DNA of 64,000 bases from Duganella sp. OV510 (GCF_900100205.1 NZ_FNEQ01000006.1:354738-418737), one strand, 5' to 3'; positions 8,234-17,407 are shown, numbered from the stretch's first letter. Made by a program: numbers and translations. Notes: generated from the letters alone by a model not told the origin.

Positions 8234-9283
8234 ATGAACTCGAACACCAAGGCCGCGACGCAAGATCCGGCACGCGAACAATTTTATCGCCGCATCGATC
8301 AATACAACCTGACGCCTCTGTGGGAGGTGCTGGGCACGCTGGTGCCAAACACGCCGCGTCCCAAGCAAGTGCCGGCGCTGTGGCGCTACACCGATGTGCG
8401 CGGGCATGTGATGGAGTCAGGAACGCTGATTACTGCCGAGGAAGCGGTGCGCCGCGTCCTGATCCTGGAAAACCCTGCATTGCGTGGCAACTCCTCGATT
8501 ACGCAGTCGTTGTACGCTGGTCTGCAGATGATCATGCCCGGCGAGGTGGCACCGGCGCACCGCCACACGCAAACCGCACTGCGGCTGGTGTTGGACGGCG
8601 AGGGTGCCTACACCGCCGTCAATGGCGAGCGCACCACCATGCATCGCGGCGATTTCATCATCACGCCGGCCTGGACCTGGCACGACCACGGTAACCTGGG
8701 CGACCAGCCGGTGGTATGGCTGGATGGCCTCGACATTCCATTGGTGCGCTTCTTCGACACAGGCTTCCACGAGCATTCCGATCACGCGGTGCAGGACACC
8801 AGTCGACCCGAGGGCGATGCGCTGGCGCGCTATGGCAGCAATTTGCTGCCGGTGGATTTCCAGCAGGCGTCGCACGAGCCGACCAAGATCTTCGTCTATC
8901 CCTACGCGCAAACCCGCGCCGCGCTGACCGCCATTGCCGTTGGCGCGCCGGCCGACAAGCATCTTGGCCACAAGATGCGCTATGTAAATCCAGCTACCGG
9001 CGCGTCGCCGATGCCAACCATGGGCGCCTTTGCCCAGCTGCTGCCAGCCGGTTTCAAGACCGAGCCGTATCGCTGCACCGATGGCACCGTGTACGTCTGC
9101 CTGGAAGGCAGCGGTAGCGCGCAGATCGGTGAAGAAATCTTCCATTTCGCTGAAAGCGACGTCTTCGTCGTACCGCCCTGGTACACGCTGACGCTGAATG
9201 CCAACAGCGAAACCGTTCTTTTCAGCTTTTCCGACCGTCCGGTCCAGCAGGCGCTGGGCATGTGGCGCGAAGAAAAGCGCTAA
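8234..9283 (+). CDS. nagI: Gentisate 1,2-dioxygenase
   Basis: The 349-residue bicupin enzyme opens the ring of gentisate to maleylpyruvate using Fe(II) and oxygen. The first cupin shows the metal ligands in APAHRHTQTALRLV (His109, His111) and WTWHDHG (about His150). The second cupin near the C-terminus (AQIGEEIFHFAESDVFVVPPW) lacks an obvious full ligand set, as is usual for the family. I chose ATG 8234 because GGAG lies 6 bases upstream; an in-frame ATG at 8222 overlaps the nagAa stop. Its position inside the salicylate operon fixes its role. Confidence 0.9.
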   Translation: MNSNTKAATQDPAREQFYRRIDQYNLTPLWEVLGTLVPNTPRPKQVPALWRYTDVRGHVMESGTLITAEEAVRRVLILENPALRGNSSITQSLYAGLQMIMPGEVAPAHRHTQTALRLVLDGEGAYTAVNGERTTMHRGDFIITPAWTWHDHGNLGDQPVVWLDGLDIPLVRFFDTGFHEHSDHAVQDTSRPEGDALARYGSNLLPVDFQQASHEPTKIFVYPYAQTRAALTAIAVGAPADKHLGHKMRYVNPATGASPMPTMGAFAQLLPAGFKTEPYRCTDGTVYVCLEGSGSAQIGEEIFHFAESDVFVVPPWYTLTLNANSETVLFSFSDRPVQQALGMWREEKR

Positions 9284-9320
9284 CCCACGCATCGAATAAC
9301 GATAACCATTGGAGCAAACC

Positions 9321-10046
9321 ATGCAAGACGCCACGCAGTACGCCATCCCGCCAGCCGCCATCAATACCCTGGAAATCGCCGGCCAGGACGCCGTGTTCCC
9401 GGTCAACCGCATCTTCTGCGTGGGCCGCAACTATGCGGCACATGCCATCGAAATGGGCAAGGATCCAACGCGCGAGGCGCCTTTCTTCTTCATGAAGCCG
9501 GCCAATGCGGCGGTGCGCGCCGGTGCCGAGGCCATTACCATCGACTACCCGCCGAAGACCGCCAACTACCATCACGAGATTGAGCTGGTGGTGGCGATCG
9601 GTAAGGGCGGCGCGAATATCCCGTTAGAGCAAGCGCTGGAACATGTGTACGGTTACGCCGTCGGCCTGGACATGACGCGTCGCGACTTGCAACTGGATGC
9701 CCGCGACAAGGGCCGCCCGTGGGAGTTCGGCAAATCGTTCTCGCAGTCGGCGCCAATCGGCCCGCTGCACACGACAACCGCGATTGGCCACCCGGAGAAT
9801 GCAGCGATCACGCTGACCGTCAACGGCGCGCCGCGCCAGGGTTCGGATATCAACAAACTGATCTGGTCGGTGGCGGAATCGATTTCCTATCTGTCGCAGT
9901 ACGAAACGCTGGAAGCTGGCGACATCATCATGACCGGTACGCCGGAAGGCGTGAACGCCGTGGTGGCGGGCGATGAAATGCGTGGCGCCATCGCCGGCCT
10001 TGGCGAGATTGTGGTCCGCGTCGGTAAAGGGAAAGATCATGAATAA
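9321..10046 (+). CDS. nagK: Fumarylpyruvate hydrolase (FAH family)
   Basis: The 241-residue protein belongs to the fumarylacetoacetate hydrolase superfamily. It contains RIFCVGRNYAAHA, the metal-binding HHEIELVVAIG (E86, E88) with GYAVGLDMTRRD (D117), and the C-terminal GDIIMTGTPEGV. In the gentisate pathway it cleaves fumarylpyruvate to fumarate and pyruvate, the last step. The ATG at 9321 has GGAG at 9311-9314. It lies 37 bases after nagI, and its last 8 bases overlap nagG, so translation is probably coupled. Confidence 0.9.
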   Translation: MQDATQYAIPPAAINTLEIAGQDAVFPVNRIFCVGRNYAAHAIEMGKDPTREAPFFFMKPANAAVRAGAEAITIDYPPKTANYHHEIELVVAIGKGGANIPLEQALEHVYGYAVGLDMTRRDLQLDARDKGRPWEFGKSFSQSAPIGPLHTTTAIGHPENAAITLTVNGAPRQGSDINKLIWSVAESISYLSQYETLEAGDIIMTGTPEGVNAVVAGDEMRGAIAGLGEIVVRVGKGKDHE

Positions 10047-11298
10047 GCAGCCCATTTTTCCCATCAAGCCGGTATGGGATCAGCAGGGGTCCAGCCGGAT
10101 CCCATTCTGGGCCTACACTGATACCGACCTCTACAAGCGCGAGCTGGAGCGTTTTTTCTACCAGAACCACTGGTGCTATGTCGGTCTGGAGGCCGAGATT
10201 CCCAACCATGGCGACTTCAAGCGCACGGTAGTCGGAGAGCGCTCGGTGGTCATGGTGCGTCGTGAGGACGGCGGCATCACGGTGGTGGAAAACGTCTGCG
10301 CGCATCGCGGCATGCAGTTCTGCCGTGAGCGTCATGGCAATAAGAAGGAACTGGTCTGTCCCTATCACCAGTGGAATTACAACCTGCAGGGCGATCTGCA
10401 GGGTGTGCCGTTCCGGCGTGGCGTCAAGCAGGACGGCAAGGTCAATGGCGGCATGCCGAAGGACTTCAAGACCGAAGATCACGGCCTGACCAAGCTGAAG
10501 GTCGCCACCCGTGGCGGCGTTGTTTTCGCTTCGTTCGATCACGACGTGGAGCCGCTGGAAGACTTTCTGGGACCGGAAATCCTGTCGTATTTCGACCGCC
10601 TGTTCAATGGCCGCCAGTTGAAGATCCTCGGCTACAACCGCCAGCGCATTCCGGGTAACTGGAAGCTGATGCAGGAAAACATCAAAGACCCATACCATCC
10701 GGGCTTGCTGCACACCTGGTTCGTTACCTACGGCTTGTGGCGCGCCGATAACAAGTCGGCGCTACGTATGGACCAGCAGTTCCGCCATGCCGCCATGATT
10801 TCCACGCGAGGCAGCGGCGGCCAGAAGGCCGAGGTCACTGCCGGCGTCACCAGCTTTAAGGAAAGCATGGAGATCGAGGACAAGCGCCTGCTCGATATCG
10901 TACCGGAGGCATGGTGGGGAGGCCCGACCGCTGTGATGATGACTGTGTTCCCGAGCGTGATTTTCCAGCAGCAGGTCAACAGCGTGTCGACCCGCCATAT
11001 CCAGCCCAACGGCAAGGGCTCATTCGATTTCGTCTGGACCCACTTCGGTTTCGAGGACGACACCGAGGAAATGACGCAGCGCCGTCTGATCCAGGCCAAT
11101 CTGTTCGGCCCGGCGGGCTTTGTCTCGGCCGACGACGGCGAGGTGATCGAATTCTCACAACAGGGCTTCGAGCAAAAGCCATTCCATCGTGCACTGGCGG
11201 AGCTGGGCGGTCTGGAGTGCGAAGACACCGAACACATGGTCACGGAAACACTGATACGCGGCATGTACAACTACTGGCGCAAAGTGATGGAGGTGTGA
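10039..11298 (+). CDS. nagG: Salicylate 5-hydroxylase, large oxygenase subunit
   Basis: The 419-residue protein is a Rieske non-haem iron oxygenase alpha subunit. The Rieske cluster ligands are C87-x-H89 (VCAHRGMQFC) and C107-x2-H110 (CPYHQWNYN). The mononuclear iron site is QENIKDPYHPGLLH, with bridging D216 and ligands H219 and H224. Together with NagH, NagAa and NagAb it hydroxylates salicylate at C5 to give gentisate. The neighbours supply every partner, while naphthalene dioxygenase subunits are absent, so salicylate rather than naphthalene is the expected substrate. Anthranilate-type activity cannot be excluded from sequence. Confidence 0.88.
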   Translation: MNKQPIFPIKPVWDQQGSSRIPFWAYTDTDLYKRELERFFYQNHWCYVGLEAEIPNHGDFKRTVVGERSVVMVRREDGGITVVENVCAHRGMQFCRERHGNKKELVCPYHQWNYNLQGDLQGVPFRRGVKQDGKVNGGMPKDFKTEDHGLTKLKVATRGGVVFASFDHDVEPLEDFLGPEILSYFDRLFNGRQLKILGYNRQRIPGNWKLMQENIKDPYHPGLLHTWFVTYGLWRADNKSALRMDQQFRHAAMISTRGSGGQKAEVTAGVTSFKESMEIEDKRLLDIVPEAWWGGPTAVMMTVFPSVIFQQQVNSVSTRHIQPNGKGSFDFVWTHFGFEDDTEEMTQRRLIQANLFGPAGFVSADDGEVIEFSQQGFEQKPFHRALAELGGLECEDTEHMVTETLIRGMYNYWRKVMEV

Positions 11299-11300
11299 TC

Positions 11301-11774
11301 GTGAGCCAACTGCAAACCTATTTTAACATCAGCCAGCTGCATGCTGCCTACAGCGCCGCCGTCGACAGCAACGACTGGGATCGCTGGATCGCGCTGTTCA
11401 CCGAAGACTGCGAGTACAAGGTGCAGCCGCGCGAGAACTATGAACGCGGCTTCCCGCTGGCGACGCTGGCCTTGCTGAGCAAGGGCATGTTGCGCGACCG
11501 CGCCTACGGCATTCGCGAAACACTGTTCCATGACCCGTACTACCAGCGTCACGTGGTCGGCCAGCCGTTGATTGTCAGCGATGATGGCGCCGTCATCGTC
11601 ACCGAAACCAATTACACGGTGTTCCGCACCAAGCTGAGCCAGGAAACCACGGTGTTCAACGCCGGCCGCTATCTGGATCGTATCCGTCGTACTGCCGACG
11701 GCCTGCGACTGGAATCGCGCCTGTGCATTTACGACACCGAGATGATTCCGAACTCTTTAATTTATCCGATCTGA
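11301..11774 (+). CDS. nagH: Salicylate 5-hydroxylase, small oxygenase subunit
   Basis: The gene starts with GTG at 11301 behind a strong GGAGG (11289-11293), two bases after the nagG stop. The 157-residue product has the NTF2-like fold of ring-hydroxylating dioxygenase beta subunits: [28 protein letters not shown] near the N-terminus and [19 protein letters not shown] near the end. It assembles with NagG and has no catalytic centre of its own. An ATG-only gene search would miss or misplace this start. Confidence 0.88.
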   Translation: MSQLQTYFNISQLHAAYSAAVDSNDWDRWIALFTEDCEYKVQPRENYERGFPLATLALLSKGMLRDRAYGIRETLFHDPYYQRHVVGQPLIVSDDGAVIVTETNYTVFRTKLSQETTVFNAGRYLDRIRRTADGLRLESRLCIYDTEMIPNSLIYPI

Positions 11775-11781
11775 GGCTGCC

Positions 11782-12105
11782 ATGACGACTGAAACCTGGA
11801 TAGACGCGGTAGCGCAAGATGCGGTGCCGGACGAAGATGTGGTCGCCGTCGACGTGGGAGGCCGGGAGCTGGCTTTCTATGGCGTCGATGGACAAGTCTA
11901 TGTAACGGACAACATCTGCACCCACGGCCACGCCCGTCTGAGTGATGGATTTTTGGAAGGCACGGAAATCGAATGCCCACTGCATCAGGGGAGATTCGAC
12001 GTGTGCAGCGGTAAAGCTATGTGCGCGCCCCTGACTGTGGACATACGGACCTATCCGGTCAAGATAGAAAACGGACGGGTGTATGTAGACCTCGGCGACA
12101 TCTGA
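11782..12105 (+). CDS. nagAb: Rieske ferredoxin of salicylate 5-hydroxylase
   Basis: The 107-residue Rieske ferredoxin has cluster ligands C46-x-H48 (CTHGHARL) and C65-x2-H68 ([10 protein letters not shown]). It carries electrons from NagAa to the NagGH oxygenase. It starts 8 bases after nagH, clearly in the same operon. Length and motif spacing are normal for the NahAb/NagAb group. Confidence 0.92.
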   Translation: MTTETWIDAVAQDAVPDEDVVAVDVGGRELAFYGVDGQVYVTDNICTHGHARLSDGFLEGTEIECPLHQGRFDVCSGKAMCAPLTVDIRTYPVKIENGRVYVDLGDI

Positions 12106-12132
12106 ACCACTAAAAAATAAACGGAGACAAAG

Positions 12133-13305
12133 ATGAAAACGAAGACTAGTTGGGCAACCCTGGCCATGTGCGGCGTGCTGTGCACCGCCAACAGCGCGAT
12201 GGCGCAAATCAAGGTCGGACTGATGGCGCCGCTGACGGGCGGCCAGGCCGTGGTGGGTCAAGACCAGGTAGACGGCTTTATGCTGGCATTGGAGCAGGCC
12301 GGCGGCAAGTTCGGCGGCCAGGCGGTGCAAGTCTTCAAGGAGGACGACCAGTTGAAGCCGGAGATCGGCAGCCAGGCGGTGCGTAAGCTGATCGACAAGG
12401 ACCGGGTGGATGCCATTGTCGGCCTGAGTTTCTCCAACGTGATGATGGCCAGCCTGAAAAGCCTGACCGAATCGGGTACGGTAGCGATCCTGACCAACTC
12501 CGGTCCGTCGCCGATAGCCGGCGCCAGCTGTGCGCCGAATATTTTCTCGGTGGCCTGGCAAAACGATGGCGCCGCCGAGAGCATGGGCAAGTACATGCAG
12601 GACAAGGGTATCAAGCGTGTCTACCTCATGGCGCCGAACTACCAGGCAGGCAAGGACATGCTGGCAGGCTTCAAACGCTACTTCAAAGGTGAGGTGGTCG
12701 ATGAGGTCTACACTCAAGTAGGCCAATCCGACTACTCGTCGGAAATCGCCCAACTGCAGGCTGCCAAGCCTGACGCGGTGTTCGCTTTCTATCCAGGCGG
12801 CATGGGTGTCAACTACATCCGGCAACTAAGCCAGGCCGGCCTGCTGACCAAGCTGCCCAACTATTCTGTCTTCACGGTGGACGGCGTCACCATGCCGGCG
12901 TTACGTGATGCCGCCGTGGGCACCACCTTCGGCGCCATGTGGGATGCCGCGCTGGACAACCCGGAAAACCGCGCCTTCGTCACAGCGTTCACGGCCAAGT
13001 ACAAGCGCGTGCCGAGCGAGTATGCGGCGGCGGCCTATGACGCTGGCCGGCTGCTGAGCGTTGCGGTTGGCAAGCTGCAGGGCAAAGCAGGTGATAAACG
13101 TGCATTGGCGGCGGCGGTCAAAGCGTCCGGCGACCAGTTCCGCTCGGTGCGTGGACCGTTCAGCTTCAACAAGAACAATCTGCCTATCCAGAATTATTAC
13201 GCCTTCCAGGTGGTGAAGGAAGGTGGCGCGCCGGTTGTCAAGAATGTGGCCACGCCGTTGACGCAGCACCGCGACGCCTACGCCGCACAGTGCCGCCTGC
13301 CGTAA
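12133..13305 (+). CDS. ABC transporter substrate-binding protein, branched-chain type
   Basis: The 390-residue exported protein has a signal peptide ending near ANSAMA (residue 24). The body is a LivK-like type I periplasmic-binding protein (Peripla_BP_6): IKVGLMAPLTGGQAVVGQDQVDGFMLALEQAGG, and later YAAAAYDAGRLL. It is the first of five transporter genes inside the nag operon, so its ligand is more likely an aromatic acid such as salicylate or gentisate than an amino acid. That is inference from context. GGAG precedes the ATG. Confidence 0.85.
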   Translation: MKTKTSWATLAMCGVLCTANSAMAQIKVGLMAPLTGGQAVVGQDQVDGFMLALEQAGGKFGGQAVQVFKEDDQLKPEIGSQAVRKLIDKDRVDAIVGLSFSNVMMASLKSLTESGTVAILTNSGPSPIAGASCAPNIFSVAWQNDGAAESMGKYMQDKGIKRVYLMAPNYQAGKDMLAGFKRYFKGEVVDEVYTQVGQSDYSSEIAQLQAAKPDAVFAFYPGGMGVNYIRQLSQAGLLTKLPNYSVFTVDGVTMPALRDAAVGTTFGAMWDAALDNPENRAFVTAFTAKYKRVPSEYAAAAYDAGRLLSVAVGKLQGKAGDKRALAAAVKASGDQFRSVRGPFSFNKNNLPIQNYYAFQVVKEGGAPVVKNVATPLTQHRDAYAAQCRLP

Positions 13306-13316
13306 CGGAGCGGATC

Positions 13317-14237
13317 ATGAGTATGAGTCTGTTATTGACCCAACTGCTGAATGGCTTGCAGTTGGGGGTGTTGCTATTCCTGTTGGCGGCGGGGCTGACG
13401 CTGGTGTTCGGCATCATGAGCTTCGTCAATCTGGCGCACGGTTCGCTGTATATGCTGGGCGCCTACTTCGCAGCGAGCGCATACACGCATACCGAGTCGT
13501 TCGGGCTGGCCCTGCTGGCTGGTGTGGGCGGCTGCGTGGTGCTGGGTTTCTTGCTTGAGCGATTGGCGATCTCCCGCTTGTATCGGCGCGATCACCTCGA
13601 CCATGTGCTGGCTACCTTCGGCATGGTGCTGTTCTTCAATGAGCTGGTGCGTATCGTCTGGGGGCCGCAGCCTTACTTCCTTCCGGTGCCAGCTTTCCTG
13701 GAAAGCACGGTCGATCTGCTGGGCATCAGCTATCCGTCGTACCGCTTCGCGATCATCGTGGTTGGCTTGCTGGTGGCGTTGGGAGCGCATCTGTTGATGC
13801 ACAAGACGCGCCTTGGCATGCTGATCCGCGCTGGCGCTGTCAATCCAGCCATGGTCGGCGCGCTAGGTGTGGACATCAAACTGCTCAACGCCTTGCTGTT
13901 TGCGCTGGGCGCGGCACTGGCGGGCTTGGCCGGCGTCATGGCCGGCCCCATTCTGTCGATCCAGTCCGGTATGGGCGAGCCGGTGCTGATCACCACCCTG
14001 GTAGTGATCGTCATCGGCGGCATCGGTTCGATTAGCGGGGCTTTCTATGCCGCGCTGATCGTCGGCGTGGCCGACACGCTGGGCCGCGCTTTCCTGCCAG
14101 CCTTGCTGCGCGAAGTCGCCAGTCGCGAGGTCGCCAATGCGGCGGGGCCGGCACTGGCATCGATGCTGATTTATGTCTTGATGGCGCTAGTGCTGGCCAT
14201 CCGTCCGCAGGGCCTGTTCCCTGCCGGGAGAAGTTGA
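13317..14237 (+). CDS. ABC transporter permease, LivH type
   Basis: The 306-residue membrane protein matches LivH permeases: LLNGLQLGVLLFLLAAGLTLVFGIMSFVNLAHGSLYMLGAY at the N-terminus, about eight membrane segments, and VVIVIGGIGSISGAFYAALIVG near the end. It forms the import channel with the LivM-type permease next door. The ATG at 13317 has GGAG at 13307-13310. Its last base is shared with the start of the next gene, showing tight coupling. Its substrate is presumably that of the adjacent binding protein. Confidence 0.88.
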   Translation: MSMSLLLTQLLNGLQLGVLLFLLAAGLTLVFGIMSFVNLAHGSLYMLGAYFAASAYTHTESFGLALLAGVGGCVVLGFLLERLAISRLYRRDHLDHVLATFGMVLFFNELVRIVWGPQPYFLPVPAFLESTVDLLGISYPSYRFAIIVVGLLVALGAHLLMHKTRLGMLIRAGAVNPAMVGALGVDIKLLNALLFALGAALAGLAGVMAGPILSIQSGMGEPVLITTLVVIVIGGIGSISGAFYAALIVGVADTLGRAFLPALLREVASREVANAAGPALASMLIYVLMALVLAIRPQGLFPAGRS

Positions 14238-15247
14238 TGAACGCCATATCCCTGAAGCCAGCGGTGCTAGTCCCGCTGTTGTTGCTGCTCGCGTTGGCAG
14301 CCGTGCCAGCCATCGCGCAGTTGACGGAACAGCCATTTTATCTGGCGTTTTTCGCCCGCATCATCATTTATGCGATTGCCGCCAGCGCTCTGAACCTGGC
14401 GCTGGGCTTCGGCGGCCTGGTCAGCCTGGGTCATGCCTTGTTCCTGGGACTGGGCGCGTACAGCGTGGCGATTCCGGCGTTCCACGGCATCGACAACGGC
14501 TGGCTGCATTTGTTGTGTTGCGTGCTGGTGTGCGGCCTGGTCGGGCTGGTCACTGGCGCAGTCAGCCTGCGCACTTCCGGTATAGGCTTCATCATGATTA
14601 CGCTCGCCTTCGCGCAGATGGGCTACTTTGTGTTTGTCAGCCTGAAGCAGTATGGCGGTGACGACGGCACCACCATCGCCGCTACCAGCAAGTTCTTCGG
14701 CGCCGATCTGGGGCAGGCCGGTACCGTGTACTGGGTGGCGCTTGGCTTGTTGGCGCTGGTGCTGTGGTGGACCGCGCGCTTGCGGGTGGCGCCGTTCGGC
14801 ATGGTGCTGCGTGGCGCACGGCAGAACCCACGTCGCATCAATGCGATCGGCCTGCGCAGTACGCGCTACCAGTTGGCGGCTTATGTGCTGTCTGCAGTGT
14901 TGTGCGGCGTGGCCGGCATGCTGCTGGCCAATCTGACAGCCTTTGCCTCGCCGTCGACGCTGACTTGGATGATCTCCGGCGATCTGATCGTCATGATTGT
15001 ACTAGGTGGTATCGGCACCGTGTTTGGCCCATTGCTGGGTGCGCTGGCTTTCCTCGGCCTGGAGGAGGTGCTGAAAATGGCTACCGAATATTGGATGGCC
15101 GTGTTTGGTCTGGTGATTGTCCTGATCGGCGTGTTGGGCAAGGGCGGCATCGCCGGGCTGCTGGACAGCTGGGGTGCCCGTCGCCCGGCTCCAAAAGCGG
15201 CAAAGCCCGAGGCTGGGGTGGCAGTGCCGGCTGGAGAGCATCCATGA
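14237..15247 (+). CDS. ABC transporter permease, LivM type
   Basis: The 336-residue membrane protein matches LivM permeases, with ALNLALGFGGLVSLGHALFLGLGAY, the TSGIGFIMITLAFAQM segment and VMIVLGGIGTVFGPLLGALAF. The ATG overlaps the upstream stop by one base and GGGAG lies just before it. The last 30 residues are a hydrophilic Pro/Ala-rich tail. It pairs with the LivH-type permease in the operon's importer. Confidence 0.88.
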   Translation: MNAISLKPAVLVPLLLLLALAAVPAIAQLTEQPFYLAFFARIIIYAIAASALNLALGFGGLVSLGHALFLGLGAYSVAIPAFHGIDNGWLHLLCCVLVCGLVGLVTGAVSLRTSGIGFIMITLAFAQMGYFVFVSLKQYGGDDGTTIAATSKFFGADLGQAGTVYWVALGLLALVLWWTARLRVAPFGMVLRGARQNPRRINAIGLRSTRYQLAAYVLSAVLCGVAGMLLANLTAFASPSTLTWMISGDLIVMIVLGGIGTVFGPLLGALAFLGLEEVLKMATEYWMAVFGLVIVLIGVLGKGGIAGLLDSWGARRPAPKAAKPEAGVAVPAGEHP

Positions 15248-15996
15248 GCGCGCTTCAGACTTCGGCGCTGGTCAAGCGCTACGGCGGTATTCTGGTAACC
15301 GATCACGTTTCGCTCGATATTCGTCCCGGTGAGCTACACGCCATCATTGGCCCGAACGGTGCAGGCAAGACCACGCTGATCAACCAGCTCTCGGGTGAAC
15401 TGGCTTCCAACAGCGGCGCCATCCATTTCAACGGCGAAGACGTTACCGGCTTGCCGATCGATCAGCGTGCGCGGCGTGGCTTGCTACGGTCGTATCAGAT
15501 CACCTCGATCTTCGAGCAGTTCACGGTGCGGGAAAACGTCACCCTCGCGGCGTTGGGAGCGCGCGAGCACGGCTTCCGATTCTGGCTGCCGCTACTCGGT
15601 CGACGCGATCTGGCGCGCCAGGCTGACGAGGCACTGGCCGCATGTGGATTGGCGCATCAGGCCGAAGCCATGGCCGGCGATCTCGCCTACGGCCAACGTC
15701 GGCAACTGGAACTGGCGATGGCATTGGCAGCCAAGCCCAAATTCCTGCTGCTGGATGAGCCGATGGCCGGTATGAGCGTGCAGGAATCCCATGCTGTGGT
15801 CCGGATGCTGGCGGGGCTCAAAGGTAAATATTCCATCTTGTTGATTGAGCATGATATGGACGCGGTGTTCGCTTTAGCCGACCGCATCACGGTGCTGGTG
15901 TACGGCAAGGTGATCTTCACCGGCACGCCGGACGAGATCAGGAACCATCCTGAAGTCAAGGCGGTTTACCTCGGCGAGGAGGGCATCGAAGCATGA
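15244..15996 (+). CDS. ABC transporter ATP-binding protein, LivG type
   Basis: The 250-residue ATPase has a complete Walker A (GPNGAGKTT, about residues 36-44), a signature region GDLAYGQRRQLELAMAL, Walker B FLLLDEPMAGMS and an H-loop in LLIEHDMDAVF. It drives the branched-chain-type importer. The ATG overlaps the preceding stop as ATGA, and its end overlaps the next gene by four bases. It is a normal LivG-family protein, unlike its partner LivF-type ATPase, which has a changed Walker A. Confidence 0.88.
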   Translation: MSALQTSALVKRYGGILVTDHVSLDIRPGELHAIIGPNGAGKTTLINQLSGELASNSGAIHFNGEDVTGLPIDQRARRGLLRSYQITSIFEQFTVRENVTLAALGAREHGFRFWLPLLGRRDLARQADEALAACGLAHQAEAMAGDLAYGQRRQLELAMALAAKPKFLLLDEPMAGMSVQESHAVVRMLAGLKGKYSILLIEHDMDAVFALADRITVLVYGKVIFTGTPDEIRNHPEVKAVYLGEEGIEA

Positions 15997-16709
15997 GCAC
16001 CTTACTGAAAATCGATGGCTTGCAGGCGTCGTACGGCCATGCACAAGCCCTTTTCGGCGTGTCGATGGCGGTCGATGCTGGTCAGGTCGTCACCCTGCTC
16101 GGGCGTAACGGCATGGGCCGTTCGACCACCATCAAATGCCTGTTCGGGCTGCTGGCGGCGAAGGCCGGCAACATCGTCTTTGGCGGGCAGCCGCTGGCGC
16201 AGATGGCGTCGCACCAGATAGCGCGGCTCGGCTTGGGGCTGGTGCCGGAGGGAAGGCAGATATTTACCAACCTGACGGTCGAGGAAAACCTGGTGGCGAC
16301 CGCGCGCGCGCCGCGTGCCGCCAACCAGCTGGAGCCGTGGACTTTGCAGCGCGTCTACCGCCTTTTCCCGCGATTGCAGGAACGGCGTAGCAACCTCGGT
16401 TGGCAGTTGTCCGGCGGAGAGCAGCAAATGCTGGCCATCGGCCGCGCGCTGATGACCAATCCACGCCTGTTGGTGCTGGACGAAGCGACCGAAGGACTGG
16501 CGCCGATCATTCGCACCGAAATCTGGAATGCGCTGGCGGCGCTGAAGCAGGAAGGGCTGTCGCAAATCGTCATCGACAAAAACGTAGGGGCGCTGCTGAA
16601 ACTGGCCGATCGTCACTACGTGATGGAGCGGGGCATCGTGGTGTGGAGTGGTGACTCACATAAACTGCGCGGCGAACCAGAAATTATTCATCAATACCTC
16701 GGAGTTTAA
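15993..16709 (+). CDS. ABC transporter ATP-binding protein, LivF type, with Walker A Lys to Arg change
   Basis: The 238-residue protein has the LivF layout: signature LSGGEQQMLAIGRALM and Walker B LLVLDEATEGLAP. The Walker A reads GRNGMGRSTT, with Arg43 (codon CGT) where the phosphate-binding Lys is expected. The H-loop position reads IVIDKN, with no His. I recall such variants in some burkholderial LivF-like proteins, so this may be a natural subfamily in which the LivG partner carries the main ATPase site. It overlaps livG by four bases and is followed after one base by nagL. Confidence 0.85.
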   Translation: MSTLLKIDGLQASYGHAQALFGVSMAVDAGQVVTLLGRNGMGRSTTIKCLFGLLAAKAGNIVFGGQPLAQMASHQIARLGLGLVPEGRQIFTNLTVEENLVATARAPRAANQLEPWTLQRVYRLFPRLQERRSNLGWQLSGGEQQMLAIGRALMTNPRLLVLDEATEGLAPIIRTEIWNALAALKQEGLSQIVIDKNVGALLKLADRHYVMERGIVVWSGDSHKLRGEPEIIHQYLGV

Positions 16710-16710
16710 A

Positions 16711-17364
16711 ATGTCAGAACGCATCCTTCACAATTATTTCCGCAGCTCGTCCGCCTACCGCGTCCGCATCGCGCTCAATCTGAAGGGGTTGGCATATCAG
16801 TACGCTTCAGTGCACCTGAACCGAAATGGCGGCGAGCAGTTCGGAGCGCCGTTCGCGGCGCTCAATCCGCAGCGATTAGTGCCGGTGCTGAGCGAGCAGG
16901 GCATCGATATCAGCCAGTCGCTGGCGATTATCGAATACCTGGAAGAGCAATACCCTCACTCGCCGCTATTGCCTGAAGCCGCCGCTGACCGCGCTTATGT
17001 GCGTCAGCTGTCGCTGGCGATGGCCTGCGATATTCATCCACTCAACAACCTGCGGGTGCTGAAATACCTATCCGGTCCGATGGGCCAGCCCGACGATGTC
17101 AAACAAGCCTGGATTGCGCACTGGACCAAGGCGGGGCTGGACGCACTGGAGGAGGAGCTGGCGCGCGCGCCGCAACGCGGCCGCTTCTGTTTTGGCGACA
17201 TGCCCACCATGGCGGACTGCTGCCTGGTGCCGCAACTGTTTAATGCGCAACGCTTCAACATTGATCTTGCACCTTATCCGACGCTGCGGGCGATTGATGC
17301 CGAATGCCAGAAGCTGGAAGCATTCGCGCAAGCCCATCCCGCACGCCAACCTGACGCCGAATAA
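16711..17364 (+). CDS. nagL: Maleylpyruvate isomerase, zeta-class GST type
   Basis: The 217-residue glutathione-dependent enzyme converts maleylpyruvate to fumarylpyruvate. The thioredoxin-like N-domain shows FRSSSAYRVRIALNLKGL, containing the active Ser near residue 12, NPQRLVPVL and SQSLAIIEYLEE. The alpha-helical C-domain shows CDIHPLNNLRVLKYL and CFGDMPTMADCCLVPQLFNA. GGAG stands before ATG 16711. It completes the nagI-nagL-nagK route, although it sits behind the transporter genes rather than next to nagI and nagK. Confidence 0.92.
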   Translation: MSERILHNYFRSSSAYRVRIALNLKGLAYQYASVHLNRNGGEQFGAPFAALNPQRLVPVLSEQGIDISQSLAIIEYLEEQYPHSPLLPEAAADRAYVRQLSLAMACDIHPLNNLRVLKYLSGPMGQPDDVKQAWIAHWTKAGLDALEEELARAPQRGRFCFGDMPTMADCCLVPQLFNAQRFNIDLAPYPTLRAIDAECQKLEAFAQAHPARQPDAE

Positions 17365-17407
17365 GCGGCGTTGTAAGTAGTACCAAACTATAAAAACGGA
17401 GACAAAA

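Noticed and set aside
8417..9430. Long open frame on the minus strand opposite nagI (337 codons)
   Set aside because: It is antisense to a clear cupin dioxygenase, has no recognisable domain, and arises from codon bias in GC-rich DNA.
7236..12105. Naphthalene dioxygenase operon
   Set aside because: The oxygenase subunits are of the salicylate 5-hydroxylase type and no NagAc/NagAd pair, dihydrodiol dehydrogenase or ring-cleavage enzymes of the upper pathway are present.
11656..12825. 389-codon minus-strand frame opposite nagH, nagAb and the binding-protein gene
   Set aside because: It spans three well-supported genes on the other strand, has no ribosome site and no family resemblance.
14764..15243. 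Long N-terminal extension ahead of the LivG-type ATPase
   Set aside because: The frame overlaps LivM coding sequence and the ATPase family begins exactly at ATG 15244, which overlaps the livM stop.
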